Assembly (NCBI RefSeq): GCF_964355755.1
Contig: NC_092672.1
Location: 62,001 to 126,000, forward strand
DNA: 64,000 nucleotides
Reading direction: 5' to 3'
Origin: Antedon mediterranea
Lineage: Eukaryota; Echinodermata; Crinoidea; Comatulida; Antedonidae
Shown here: positions 24,218 to 36,000 of the stretch, in pieces
How the letters are laid out: each line of letters begins with the position of its first letter
Position numbering within the stretch: the stretch's first letter is position 1
Made by a program: the position numbers and the translations under genes
Notes under the pieces: generated by a model
Seen by the model: only the letters and a program-made list of their open reading frames with translations
Told to the model about the DNA's origin: nothing
The model's database searches: none

Positions 24218-25291
24218 ATGAGATATCTATTTCAAACACTTTTCATTAGCTTGTTTCCAAAAACAGGTAGGCCTACGGAATAATTTGTGTTGGTTTGGAT
24301 TTTTATTCACTATCTATACTATCTATCTAAACTAGCCTAGGCCAGTGTTTGGGCCCACCACCAGACACTGATTTCATGCATATCATCAAAAAACTTATAT
24401 AAGTTCTTTGATATCATGGTTTTTTTTTTTATTACAGTGTTATTATTTTTCTAACCTAATAGTTATGTACAGTAACCGGTAGACCTGCTTAACAGAACAA
24501 ACTCTTTAACAACTGGGTTATTTTCAGATTTAATTTTTTAGAAATGAATTAGGCCTAGTATTATACTGTTACTTTGAGGGGCTTTTATAAATATCTATAG
24601 TATCGTTGTAAGAGCCTTTATTTTTTTGATGTAGCATCTTTTCAATTCTTAGTCGCTCTAGGTGTGCATTGCTTAATTCTTACGTTGTTATCTATTAGCC
24701 TCTGGATGGGTATCGGAATGGACAATGGGGCCACCTTGTGATGACCACCAAATTGGTGGCTATTGGGGACAGCGTTGCGATGGGTTTAAACTTGAAGGTT
24801 AGTGCATACATTATTTCAAAATGATTGCCACTTTTAAATGGTCATTTGCATACGGTATTGCAAAAAAGACGCCTTTAAGCATGGAATAATTTATTTTTAT
24901 ATAAAAATAATGTATTTATGTATTGTTAGCGCATTACATAAAACATCTCAACAATTTAAATCAAAATTTAAAGACTTCCTATTATGTGGACCTTGCTTGC
25001 CCAATGTTAGGTTACGTCAATATATCATGTTACGTTAAAATGGATTATATTTTAATACACATACATTTGGTTTGAACAATTTTACACTGCACTTTTGTTT
25101 TAGATGATCGTGACGATCCTGAAGTTTTATTTGGTGCTTGGATAACATGCTTCCTAATCCTAAGTTTGCTTCTAATAATCCTGGTCAAGAATGCATACGC
25201 TATAAGTCAGAGTGTGACGTCAGCATTGTCAACGCAACCGTCAGGTGTTTGGACAAGAACTACACAATCCAATCGGCTACAACGCATATAG
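24218..25291 (+). CDS. Unrecognised single-pass membrane protein, 111 residues, three exons
   Basis: Exons 24218-24266, 24699-24797 and 25104-25291 join in phase (49+99+188 nt, 111 codons plus TAG at 25289-25291) with good acceptors and donors (CAG|gtaggc, AAG|gttagt). The product starts MRYLFQTLFISLFPKTASG, a plausible signal peptide. A short exodomain rich in Trp, Gly and Asp with two Cys (PPCDDHQIGGYWGQRCDG) and an acidic DDRDDPE segment follow. About residues 62-76 form one strongly hydrophobic span (ITCFLILSLLLIILV). The Ser/Thr/Arg-rich tail should face the cytosol. I do not recognise the family. The ATG directly follows a polypyrimidine-AG, so an upstream noncoding exon is likely. An alternative is that the exons are chance; the signal peptide, membrane span and matching phases argue against that. 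Confidence 0.62.
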
Positions 25292-25590
25292 GACTTTCTT
25301 TTAATTTAAAAACAGTAGGCCTAGGGCTATGCTGCAAAACGGAAATAAATTTATAATTTAATGACTTATGTCATATTATGTTGAGACCGACTTACTTTAA
25401 AAATCTCTAACATTTAAGCCTATTTGATATCAGAATCATGAAATAATTGATTCAAATTATTGTCACTTTTGATCATCATAAACTTTCAAATACAGCCAAT
25501 GGTACAACAACAATCACAAAATCAGCTTTGGAATTATTGAAATTATTGGTATTTTATGTAATGTGATTTTACATAATGTTTGCCGAAATT

Positions 25591-25596
25591 AATAAA
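25591..25596 (+). promoter_or_regulatory. Polyadenylation signal candidate for the small membrane-protein gene
   Basis: AATAAA lies 300 bases past the stop at 25291 and about 60 bp before the transposon at 25654. It fits a short 3' UTR. Confidence 0.5.
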
Positions 25597-25653
25597 ATAC
25601 ATACAGTACTTGTCCTGTTCACAAGCATTGTGCACGGACTGACCGGCCGGCCG

Positions 25654-28189
25654 CACAGTGGGCCAGAATCAATTCAAAGTGTGCCAAAAGCCCAAAATGG
25701 TAAATGTGGCATTCCAAACTTTTTAATATTGGATTAAGAAGAAGACATCTTAAATTATATAAATCCACTAATAATTTAAATTTTTGTAAATTTTAATAGT
25801 GTCTTGTAACCATGGAAACTTGAAGAAACCATGGCATTTCACTTAACATGAGCAAAAACAACAGTTTTGATAAATTCACTGTTATTTTTTCTAGAAAAAA
25901 GCAATGGATTTGATACTGCATGAAATTGTTGTCTGTTATTAATAATATTAGGCAGTAAAATAACATTTTCGATTATTGCTTTATTGTAGGGTTAAAAGTC
26001 ACAAAATATAGCCCAAAAATACCAAAAAATCGTATTTTTAAAGTAAAACCACTAAAGTAGTTTGGATTCGCGTCGATTTGCGCGCTAATTTTTACATTAA
26101 TATTTTGAGCAAAGCTTGCGACATTGCATATAGGAAGCTATTTAAATGTCCCGTTTTAAAATAAATGTATAATGCATTTCCATTGACACATTGATGTACC
26201 ACAATCGCACTAACTTCACGAAGAGAAAACGTTTCCACGACGCGTCTGTATTGGAAAAGAGAATGCTACCAGTGTGAGAATAAGCATTCATAAATGTAGG
26301 TACAGGTAACATGGCCTCCATATCAAAATACAACCTTTAAAGCTGTCCATTCGGCTGGTTTAATTACCAACATTGAACTAGCCTGCAATGTATGTTTACG
26401 TGAATTGCGTTTACATTACAATGTAAGGAATGCCGAGAACATATCAAAAGAACTTTTGGAGTATACTACTAAAACTATCAAACCATTTCTTTATTATTTA
26501 CGAAGAATATGGTACAAGTATGGCCATCACAAGGTTCATTTCATCAGCTATTATTAGTCAGAGAACCAAAAGAACTGCTCTATGCTGCTTCTCAAGGCGT
26601 CTATAAGCAAAATTCACATTTAAAATATGTGCTGAAGTTTGCAATGGTAACACCATTAAGACCAGCTAAAATAAGAAAGCTTTGTCACTTTTAGCTAGTT
26701 GAAACTGATATGACAAAACAGTCATACCAAACAGGTTTGTGGAACGTGAGGGAAGCTAAGCATAGATGCTACGCAAATAATATAACGGTTAAAGAAGATT
26801 CGTCAAGAGTACCCCTTCAAAGCTTGCTGGACCAAACTGCACTTCAAATTGTTCAGTAAAAAAAAGAAGAAATTACAGAAGTAGTTGAACATAAAGATAC
26901 TTCCTCGTGATTTTGCCGATCTTTACACCTGCAATTCAATATATTATTTGATATTAATTAACTATGAACTGGCTGCAGATGAAAACAGAAAAGACAACAT
27001 CTAAATACACTACAATTTACAATTCACCATAGTTGACCAAAAGGTCGTGAATGCTTTGACTGAAACCAAGTATTCAATGCGATGTTATATATATGTGGAG
27101 CTACTCCAAAACAGTTTAATGATTTGGATAAACTCCCATCGTCAAGTGAAGAAGCCTACAGCTATGGCTCTCGCCACTATGGAGTAGGTGCTTCGAAATG
27201 CTAATTCATATTGGTACAGAATGCCAGTAAAAAAAGGGGCGTATTTCGTCTGATAGTGAAAAAGACATCGTTGCCGATATGAAGAAAAGAAATACACGAT
27301 CGGTTTAAAGAAGATATAGGAGTGAAAGTAGATGAACTTACAACAATGTTCAGGAAAACAATGGCAACATAGCTTGCAGAGCTAGCTTTCCAGGAAAAAG
27401 AGACTTTCGCTGAAATTTGCGGGTTTGGATGTCAATCTAATACGTGTTTAGACCCTTTACAATTTAGGGACTACTGCCGAAAAACAGCAGAGTTATATAT
27501 ACAACTCTATCCATGGTATAAAATGCCAGTGAGTGTACATGTTCTCCTAGTTCATGGTTCATCAATTATTTCGAGTTCTGTATTACTGATAGGTATGATG
27601 AGCGAAGAGGCTATCGACGAAAACATGCAATGAAAACAAACAACAACATAAGTGATGTATTTCAGTCATTTAAACCCTTATTTGTAACATACAATAAAAA
27701 CCTATTTCAATATTAATATTATTCACACAATCAGAAAACAGTATTTGTAATGACATCATACTGAACAATAAAAAGATGGTTTCATTGAACTCTGTGGATC
27801 TTTAAATAATTTAAGTACGTTTCAAGCATGGATGCAATTTAATCACACATGATATTGTAATGAGAATTAAAGTCATCTAATCAAAAATTATTATTTTATG
27901 ACGTCTAATATATTAAGAAAATGTTTCAGTTGGATTTATTGGGTGTAATAGAAACCCTTACACTTTCAATAATGAATGTAATATCAATCGACATAAGAAT
28001 CACAAGCACATTCGCCTCAACCAATCAGAAAACACCATTTGTATTACGTCATACCTATTTAAAAATACTTCTATTAAATTCTACGGGTACGTCTGAAAAC
28101 CCTTTAGATCCTTTAAAAGTTAAGGTAATCAGTATTTATTTATGCGTATAGACTTTTGGCACACTTTGAACCAATTCTGGCCCACTGTG
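25654..28189. mobile_element. DNA transposon, 2.5 kb, with 37-bp terminal inverted repeats
   Basis: The left end starts CACAGTGGGCCAGAATC and runs to about 25690. The right end (28153-28189) is its reverse complement with about three mismatches, ending GGCCCACTGTG. Both ends are flanked by GGCCG (25649-25653 and 28190-28194), a possible 5-bp target duplication; this is only suggestive because the flank is itself GGCC-rich. The interior contains a decayed plus-strand gene. The superfamily was not assigned. Confidence 0.75.
27418..27632 (+). pseudogene. Decayed transposon-encoded protein, C-terminal part
   Basis: A plus-strand reading gives RDYCRKTAELYIQLYPWYKM, then PVSVHVLLVHGSSIISSSVL, then LIGMMSEEAIDENM. 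This resembles a transposable-element protein widespread in invertebrates, with the recalled motifs YPWY-MP-VH-LIHG and P-G-LSEEA. Upstream (about 26480-27400) further fragments occur in different frames with stops and shifts, so the gene is broken. The family assignment is from memory of motifs only. Confidence 0.45.
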
Positions 28190-28403
28190 GGCCGCCACGC
28201 CGAAGATGTTAACGTCGATAATCAAACATGAGAATGAGAATGTGGTTTAGTTAGTAACAATTTATTTATTCATTTTCTTTTGTAAACATCAAAGTTGGAA
28301 TGCATGATGTATATTTACAATTATAAAAAAATTAAAATAAATTTAATTGAAAAACTATATTATATTCTACTACTAAAACATATAATCATGAACATCAATC
28401 GGA

Positions 28404-28455
28404 TTATTACTATTATTATTAGTGTTATTGTTATTATTATTATTATTATTTATTA
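28404..28455. repeat. ATT-type microsatellite
   Basis: An imperfect run of TATTAT/ATTATT triplets downstream of the ABCB gene. It contains a minus-strand AATAAA that may serve that gene. Confidence 0.8.
28449..28454 (-). promoter_or_regulatory. Polyadenylation signal candidate for the ABCB gene
   Basis: Plus-strand TTTATT gives AATAAA on the minus strand about 300 bases past the stop at 28755. It overlaps the ATT microsatellite, so it could be chance. Confidence 0.4.
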
Positions 28456-28754
28456 CAAGTTGAAGTTGATATTCGTTTTTTCGCACAACAATTATTGTTA
28501 GTAATAAAGTCGATTGGATAATAGGAATTAAACAAAGAATGGAGAGTGTTCTGCATCAATCTTAGCTACTTTTAATTTACTGTAATAAATGTATTATTAA
28601 CTATGTATTGATTTCATATGCAACAGGAGTATATGCTAACATGTAGGCCTATAAGTACGTCTGTGTTGGAGATAATCTGTACAAGTGACTTGTTTATAGA
28701 TTGGTATCTTCAACCCGTATTACGTATGCATTGTGATTGTGACAATAGTACAAT

Positions 28755-30073
28755 TTATTGTGATTTATTTTGCCGCTGGCCGCCAGTAAGTACAAAATAG
28801 TGTGCTTTCTTGTCCATTAGTTCTTGATGTGATCCGGCCTCAATAATCCGACCATCTTCAACTACCGCTATTTTATCTGCATTTTGAATAGTTGATAGAC
28901 GATGTGCAATTACAATGCAGGTGCGACCATCCATAGCACGATCTAACGCTGTTTGGACAATCTATAATTTAAACAAACGTTGTTTACGCAAAAGAGAACT
29001 GGGCTTAGGCTTACTAATAAATAAATTATTTACTAAACATTAGTAAACTCACCATATGTACATTTTGTTATATGCATCATATTGTTAAAACTCACTCTCA
29101 TAAAGCTACTATATTGTTATTTTTATGCCCACCATTCATTCGTTCGTTAATTCATCCATTCATTCACTCCGGTGTCAAATAATACAAACAAGCAGAAAAT
29201 GCTGAAAACTTTATGTAAGTAGGCCTACCTTTTCACTCTCACTGTCTAAGGCTGAAGTTGCTTCGTCAAGTAGAAGTATTCTGGGATTTCGAGCAAGTGC
29301 TCTTGCAATTGCGACCCGTTGTTTCTGTCCACCAGATAGTTGAGTACCCTTTTCTCCTACAGGTGTTTCATAGCCCTGCATATATAACACATTATAATTT
29401 GTAGTAACACACAATGCACTGTATAAAATATCAAGTGTTTTCTTTGTATAATTAATAAACTGTTTTACCTGCGGTAATGAAACAATAAAGTCATGGATGT
29501 TAGCCATCTTGGCAAACTCTTCAACTTCCGGCACCGTTAGAGGTGTTTCAACAGAATACTCAATATTCTCCTTGATAGTTTTATCAAACAAAATAGGTTC
29601 CTGGCTTACTATGCTCATCTGAGATCTTAACCACTTTATGTTATATGCTTTTGTTTCGTCGCCATCTAGCATCTGAAAGAAAATAGTTAATAAAAACATT
29701 ATAAAGCTCTGTCTACACTATTAAATTAGTTTGACCAAAAGTTTAGACAAGGCTTAATGAAGAATTATGAAAATACTACCATTGCCTGATGATTGTTGTG
29801 TCAATTAAAATAAACTGCAGGCATATGTCTAAGTTCTTCTACTAAAAACAATTTGTTTTGACATAACAAACTTACAACTTTTCCTTCAGATTGATCATAA
29901 AAACGCTCTAATATGGAAACAAGTGTGCTCTTTCCGCATCCACTTTCACCAACGAGGGCAACGGTACATCCCGGCTCAATAGTCAGATCTAAGCCTTTCA
30001 ATATCTTCATATCTGGCCTTGACGGATATGTAAAATGTATAGACTCATACTTAATTTTCCCCTGCATTTCACC
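28755..30073 (-). other. ABCB1: ABCB nucleotide-binding domain 2, exons 22-25
   Basis: Walker A GESGCGKS (about residues 1082-1089), Q-loop [12 protein letters not shown], signature [15 protein letters not shown] (about 1187), Walker [10 protein letters not shown] and H-loop [15 protein letters not shown]. The C terminus is short and ends GGQRQNKSQ before TAA at 28755-28757. Confidence 0.94.
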
Positions 30074-33000
30074 CTGAAGTAAGAGTTATATGGAAACAGT
30101 TAAAAGCCTAGATTCTAGTATTCATGGGCGCTACGTGTCACAAATATTAATAATTAAAATTTATACATACTAATTATTATTTAATACTATTATGTGCTTG
30201 ATTTTTTTAAATACTATATTGTTTTGAATCAATTGAATTTTTATTAAACTTAAAAATTATTTACAAACATAATTTTAGGAACATTTAGGGAAAATGATGA
30301 TAAATGATGATTACCGGATTTGGTTTTAAACCTCCAGTTGAATAGCTGTCTATAGCAGGTACTGTATTGAATAGTTTGATTAGAAGAGCTGTCGAATATT
30401 TAGCTTTTGTGTAATCTGGAATGAACGCAGACGACTGTCCGAGCGAAATACCAGCAAACGATATACCAAAGAAAACCCTTAAAAAATGACATCCATTGTT
30501 AATGGAAAGAAGGTGGAAAAAGTGATTCGAAAACATCTTCAGAGACTCTATGTTCAATAACCGAGAATAACAAGTCAACAGTTCGTTTAAACATTATAAA
30601 GTTTGGGATTCTGGAAACTATATAAATACATATCAGGACAAATATACTTACTTGAAAACTTCGTCTGCTTGCATTTCATCTTCCGTTATAAGATAGCCTC
30701 CAAAACTGAATGCAGCAGCATATATAAAGAACATAATGCCTTGAGAAAACGCAAATGTTAACCCATAGAGCATGGTATTTCTTTGGCTTGATCTTAAAAA
30801 AAACAGTGGTAGGTGTTTAAAAAAAGACAAATAAACTATAAAGGGCAGGAACCTAAAAGCATCATGTCAGATTTCACATTTCGATTCACGTCATCTCAAT
30901 CGGTCTTCTCTCTCAACAATGTATAACCCTACGTCTAGAAAGGCGTTGAAGGAGGAATGAATCAGAAATGTCTAAAGGGACCGAAGCTTCTAATATATAT
31001 AATTTTAGGTTAGTCACTTACGTGTAAGGTGCCTGTAACTGTTGGCAGTATTTACTGTAGAACCTTTCTTCTAGCGTCAAAGAGGCCACCGTACGCATGT
31101 TTTCAATCGATTCACTGGCGGTCTATTAAAATAGTTATAGTAAAGTCACCAACATGGCGTAATAACGAGATGTTTACGTTAGATTACCGTATTTGGACTT
31201 GATGCTAGTAAATCGGTATCATAAGATATTTTTTTCGAAAAAGTTCTGCAATTCAGTTCAGTTCACTCTGGTCGAAGCTTCTACAAATTGGTTCATTTAG
31301 GCCTAATTTAAAACTGTTATTATCCCGTAAGTAATAGTAATGAAAATCTTTCGCATCTGCATTAATAATATAATAATTTGAAAGCAACGTTTTTATTTCT
31401 AATGGTCTCACCCTAACCCCAATTGCAAACGATTTAACTAAAACATGTATTCAATTAGCTTTAAATGAACCAAAAAACATAAAACAACTTAGGCCCTACT
31501 ATTTTAAATATAAACCTACTTTTCCAGCATCTTCAAGAAGTTCAGCATCTTTCTTTTGACTTCCGGAGACAGCTTTCATCTGAAGAACTCCTGCTAGAGC
31601 CAAGAACGGCATACAGCCAAACATGACCAATGCTAATTTCCAACCGTAGTAAAATGCAATAAAAATCGCGGCTACCATGGTAACTACTGACTGCAAAATG
31701 GCCCCTATACGAATACCAGTCGCCTATAGTAAATTAGGATTTTAGAGATAAAACGGACAATAGTTAGACATTTAGCACTTATTCACTTACGCGACTCACC
31801 ACAATGGAATAAATCATGTAGTGATGTATACTGTACTCGCATTTTCCGTTAATACGTACCCCTTTTACGTTAGAAGCATCAGTGGCCAGTCGAGTAGTCA
31901 ATGCGCCAGTGCTATGATGACTATCATCGTACCATGCCATATCCTACAAAATAAAGGTAATATACTGTCTTGAAGAATCGTAATTCTATATAATTGCTCG
32001 TAGAACCACTCAAATTGTTGTCTTTTTATTGTTATTTTACTGGAATTTGTAACTTTACGTAATGTGTTCTTCAGTATTGTAGAAGCTCTCTAAACTTAAA
32101 CACGTGTCCACGTGCACATTGCCCAAAAGCGTAGGCATAGTCCGTATTTCTATAGATCTTAGTTCTTACTGTGTGGAAATACCTGTCTTAACATGGCTTC
32201 AAATGCCTTAGTCCTTAAACGCATAGTGAGATTCTCGCCAGAGATGCTAAACATCCAATTTTGGAAAAAATTGCCTAAACCAGTTACAACACCAAGTACA
32301 ACGAACATCAACGACCAAAACCTGGCGGCATCTTGCATTTCCTCAAGAGAATCTTCAGAAAACACCTGGCAAACAAAACAATTTTTAACTTACTGATGTA
32401 AAGCAAAGAAAACTTATCCACAAATTACGTTCGACATAAGCCTTGTACTATCTTGATTTTTTTATTGTTTTTATACATCACTATTTTTTATTAGGACTAA
32501 CATTATACATACGTTTATTATTTCGCCGAAGAAGATCGCAAACAATGGAAAAGTTAAACCGAGAACGCATGCAGCCAAACATCCAACGATTATGTAGTTC
32601 AATTCAGGTTTGTTCATTCCAAGTATTTGTCCATACTTAATTTCAGGGACTTCCTAAAAATAAACAAGTTAAAACATGACGATGGTGTTTGTGAAGTAAT
32701 TCTCTATGGCTGCGTACTACTACTGACGTACGGTACTGTATTATAATTGCATCAATAAAAAAGTAGACCATTATAATCAATATTGTATTAAGTTCTATCA
32801 GTATACATTGAGTACGTGTATTTTACCTCTTTTTCCTCTTCTTCGTCCTTAGTACTTCCTGCTACTGATTTTGTTCGAGATTTCTGGCGAGATAAGTGGC
32901 GTTTTGTAGATGTTTGCCTTGAAAATGACTCTGAATTTTCTAACTTGTCTTCTCTGCCTTCTGTTGTCATCCAATAAGAAAGAAGAACATAACAAGCGTT

Positions 33001-36000
33001 ATTACAACAACAAATTTTAACAACAATTAGTAAAATGTTCTGCACCACATACTACTAACCTTCATGGGCAGCCTTTTCTGCACCATCTATCATTTGTAGA
33101 GTCACTAATTGCTTGTAAACGCCATTTAGATCCATAAGTTCGTCATGTGAACCATATTCCATTACTTGTCCATCTCTTAATGCAAAGATTATATCAGCAT
33201 TTCTAATGGTTGACAGTCGGTGAGCAATTACAAGTACAGTACGCCCTTCTTGTGCCTTATTAGAAAATAAACTAAATCGTAACCTTTTTTTACCATTACA
33301 ATTACAATACTTCACTAAAACAACAAAGGATTTTCTTGGTTCGTTTCTAATTTACTTCACTTTTTAAAGAAATAAAGTGAAGGAGCCTAACAGAAAGCAT
33401 AGTTTGCGTAGTTTTTGTAAAGTTTATTTTATTGAAAATTTCAAATTACTTTTACAAACATCCGTACAAACATCCGTTTACAAAAACAAACCTTTTTTCT
33501 CTTACTCAATAATAAGATGGTGTGTCATTGTCCATCGTTTATTGATAGGCCTATATATCTGCTTAATTAGAATAATGGTGATACCTTATCTAGTGCCTCC
33601 TGGACAATCTTTTCACTTTCACTATCTAAAGCAGATGTTGCCTCATCTAGCAGCAGAACTGTTGGATTACGTACAAGTGCCCGGGCTATAGCAACGCGTT
33701 GTTTCTGACCTCCAGATAACTGAGCTCCTCGTTCACCAACCAACGTGTTGTAACCCTAAACATTACATGAATATATTTAATATAATAATAAATATATAAT
33801 TTAGATAATAGGAGGTATAATATAGGAGAAACGTTTGAGGAAGCCATAACAAACGGGGGATATAGTAATGGATCTAAAAGACACTTAGATTTGTTGATTT
33901 ATTACAATCATTCGGTTTAAAAATTGACCATAATTATAGAGTAGCTTTTCATTGTGGAAATAAAAGAAAATTAATATGATATTTATAGAAGATTTTACCT
34001 TTGGAAGCTTACTGATGAAATTATGTGCATTTGCAGATTTAGCAGCTTGTATGACCTCGTCATCAGTCACATGAAGCCTTCCATACCGTATATTCTCGTC
34101 AATACTACAACCAAATAGAATTGGTTCTTGGCTGACGACACCAACATTCTGACGCAACCAGTTGATGTTTAGATCTTTTATTTCAACTCCATCCAGTAGA
34201 ATCTAATATTACACAAATATGTATTATTATTTCAAATTTCATTGTTTAATGGACTTTAATTAAATAGCTGTGTTTCTGGTTGGTTAATAAATATCATTAT
34301 TAAAAGATAGTAGCTTACCTGGCCACCAGTGATATCATAGAACCTCTGCAGAAGACTTACGACTGTTGATTTACCACACCCAGACGATCCCACAAGTGCA
34401 ACTGTCTGTCCACTGGCGATATTTAATGATAACCCATTCAGAACTTGTACGTCGGGTCGTGTTGGATACGTAAACGTTACGTTTTTTAGTTGTATATTCC
34501 CTTGTAGAGACTGAGGCCGAAGACCTTCTTTAGAGCTACTATTAATTGATGGTTCCTATTTGAAATGATAATTGTTCCATTATTGTTTACTTTACACAAT
34601 GTACCTATACAAACTACTTGATTATCAATTAAAACATTAGATAACGGTATAACCTACATTATCAATAATTTCATAAAGAACATAAGCTGCTCCTCTTGCG
34701 GTGGCAACAGACGACAAGTGTGGTGTAATGTTTCCAAGCGAAAATGAACCAATCATGACGCAAAAAAAGACAGTCAAAACTTCACCCGGCTCAATTTTGT
34801 TTTCGCTTACCATCTTTGGACCGTACCTATAATCAAATGTATAATATGTCTATTGAGTATTTGAGAATGTAAAAGACATAATTTGCTTTCTGTGTGGAAA
34901 TTACTATTAGCATAAACAAACACACACGTGATCTAATTGCCTTCTACATACGAGGCAATAAATGTGAAAAGAAAATTACCAAAATGCCAGTGCGTAAGAA
35001 GAAAACAGGATAAACATAAATAAGCCAATACCAGTTGCTGTTGTTAATCCTTTCTTGATACCAACGTTTTTAGCAGCAACAAGTTCTTTGCTATACCTAA
35101 AGACACAAGAAAACCAACTCTACACCTATTTTCTGCTCTTTGTTATTGTTACATAATACATACAAGGTTTAAAGCTATTGTGAGAAGGATGAACTTGCCT
35201 CTTTGCCTCTTTCTGCTCACCACCAAATGCCACGACTGTTCGAATACAGGACAGTACTTCCTCTGCCACGCTACCTGCAGCAGCATACACAGTCTGCTCT
35301 TTCTTTGAGAACGACGTAATGGTCTAAAAACACGTATCATTTATTATGTATACGTATTGTAATGATGATTACCCTGTTGATTGCGGTGATGATAATAATA
35401 AAGTTGACGATGAAAAAGAAATGAAAATAAAATATATAAATGGCTTTATGACGATAACAATTACTAAAACGTGAATTGTTGCAATACATACGATAGCCAT
35501 GAATGCGCCACATATGGCTAATAAAGGTGTGAACGACATCATCACTAATGTAAGTTCCCAGCTTTTCCAAAATCCAATAGCAAATCCTATAAAGAAACAT
35601 CACACACTATAAAACTGACACCATAACTTGTGATTTAAAATAATAATCAATCCGCGACAGAAGCTTTTTGGCTCTGTTTGCTTCTATTTGAGCAATAACC
35701 GTAATAAAACTTTTAAATCTATAATAATCAGTTCACCCGTTGTTTTCTAGATTCTACATTGGCCTCCTCCTCAAAAACTAGTGGGGACAATATGGCATTA
35801 TTCTTGAATATAATTTACCTGAAATAAGTTGTGATAAGAATTGGATAACCAAGGCAAACTTATCACCTATGCCTTCCTTCACCCGTTCTAAATCACTGGA
35901 GAAAAAAAGAGGAAAATCTTAAGTATTGTTGATCTTCAATTATGAAGACCTCATGCTTTGTGGAAACTTTCAATATTTATTATTAATCCATATAGATATA

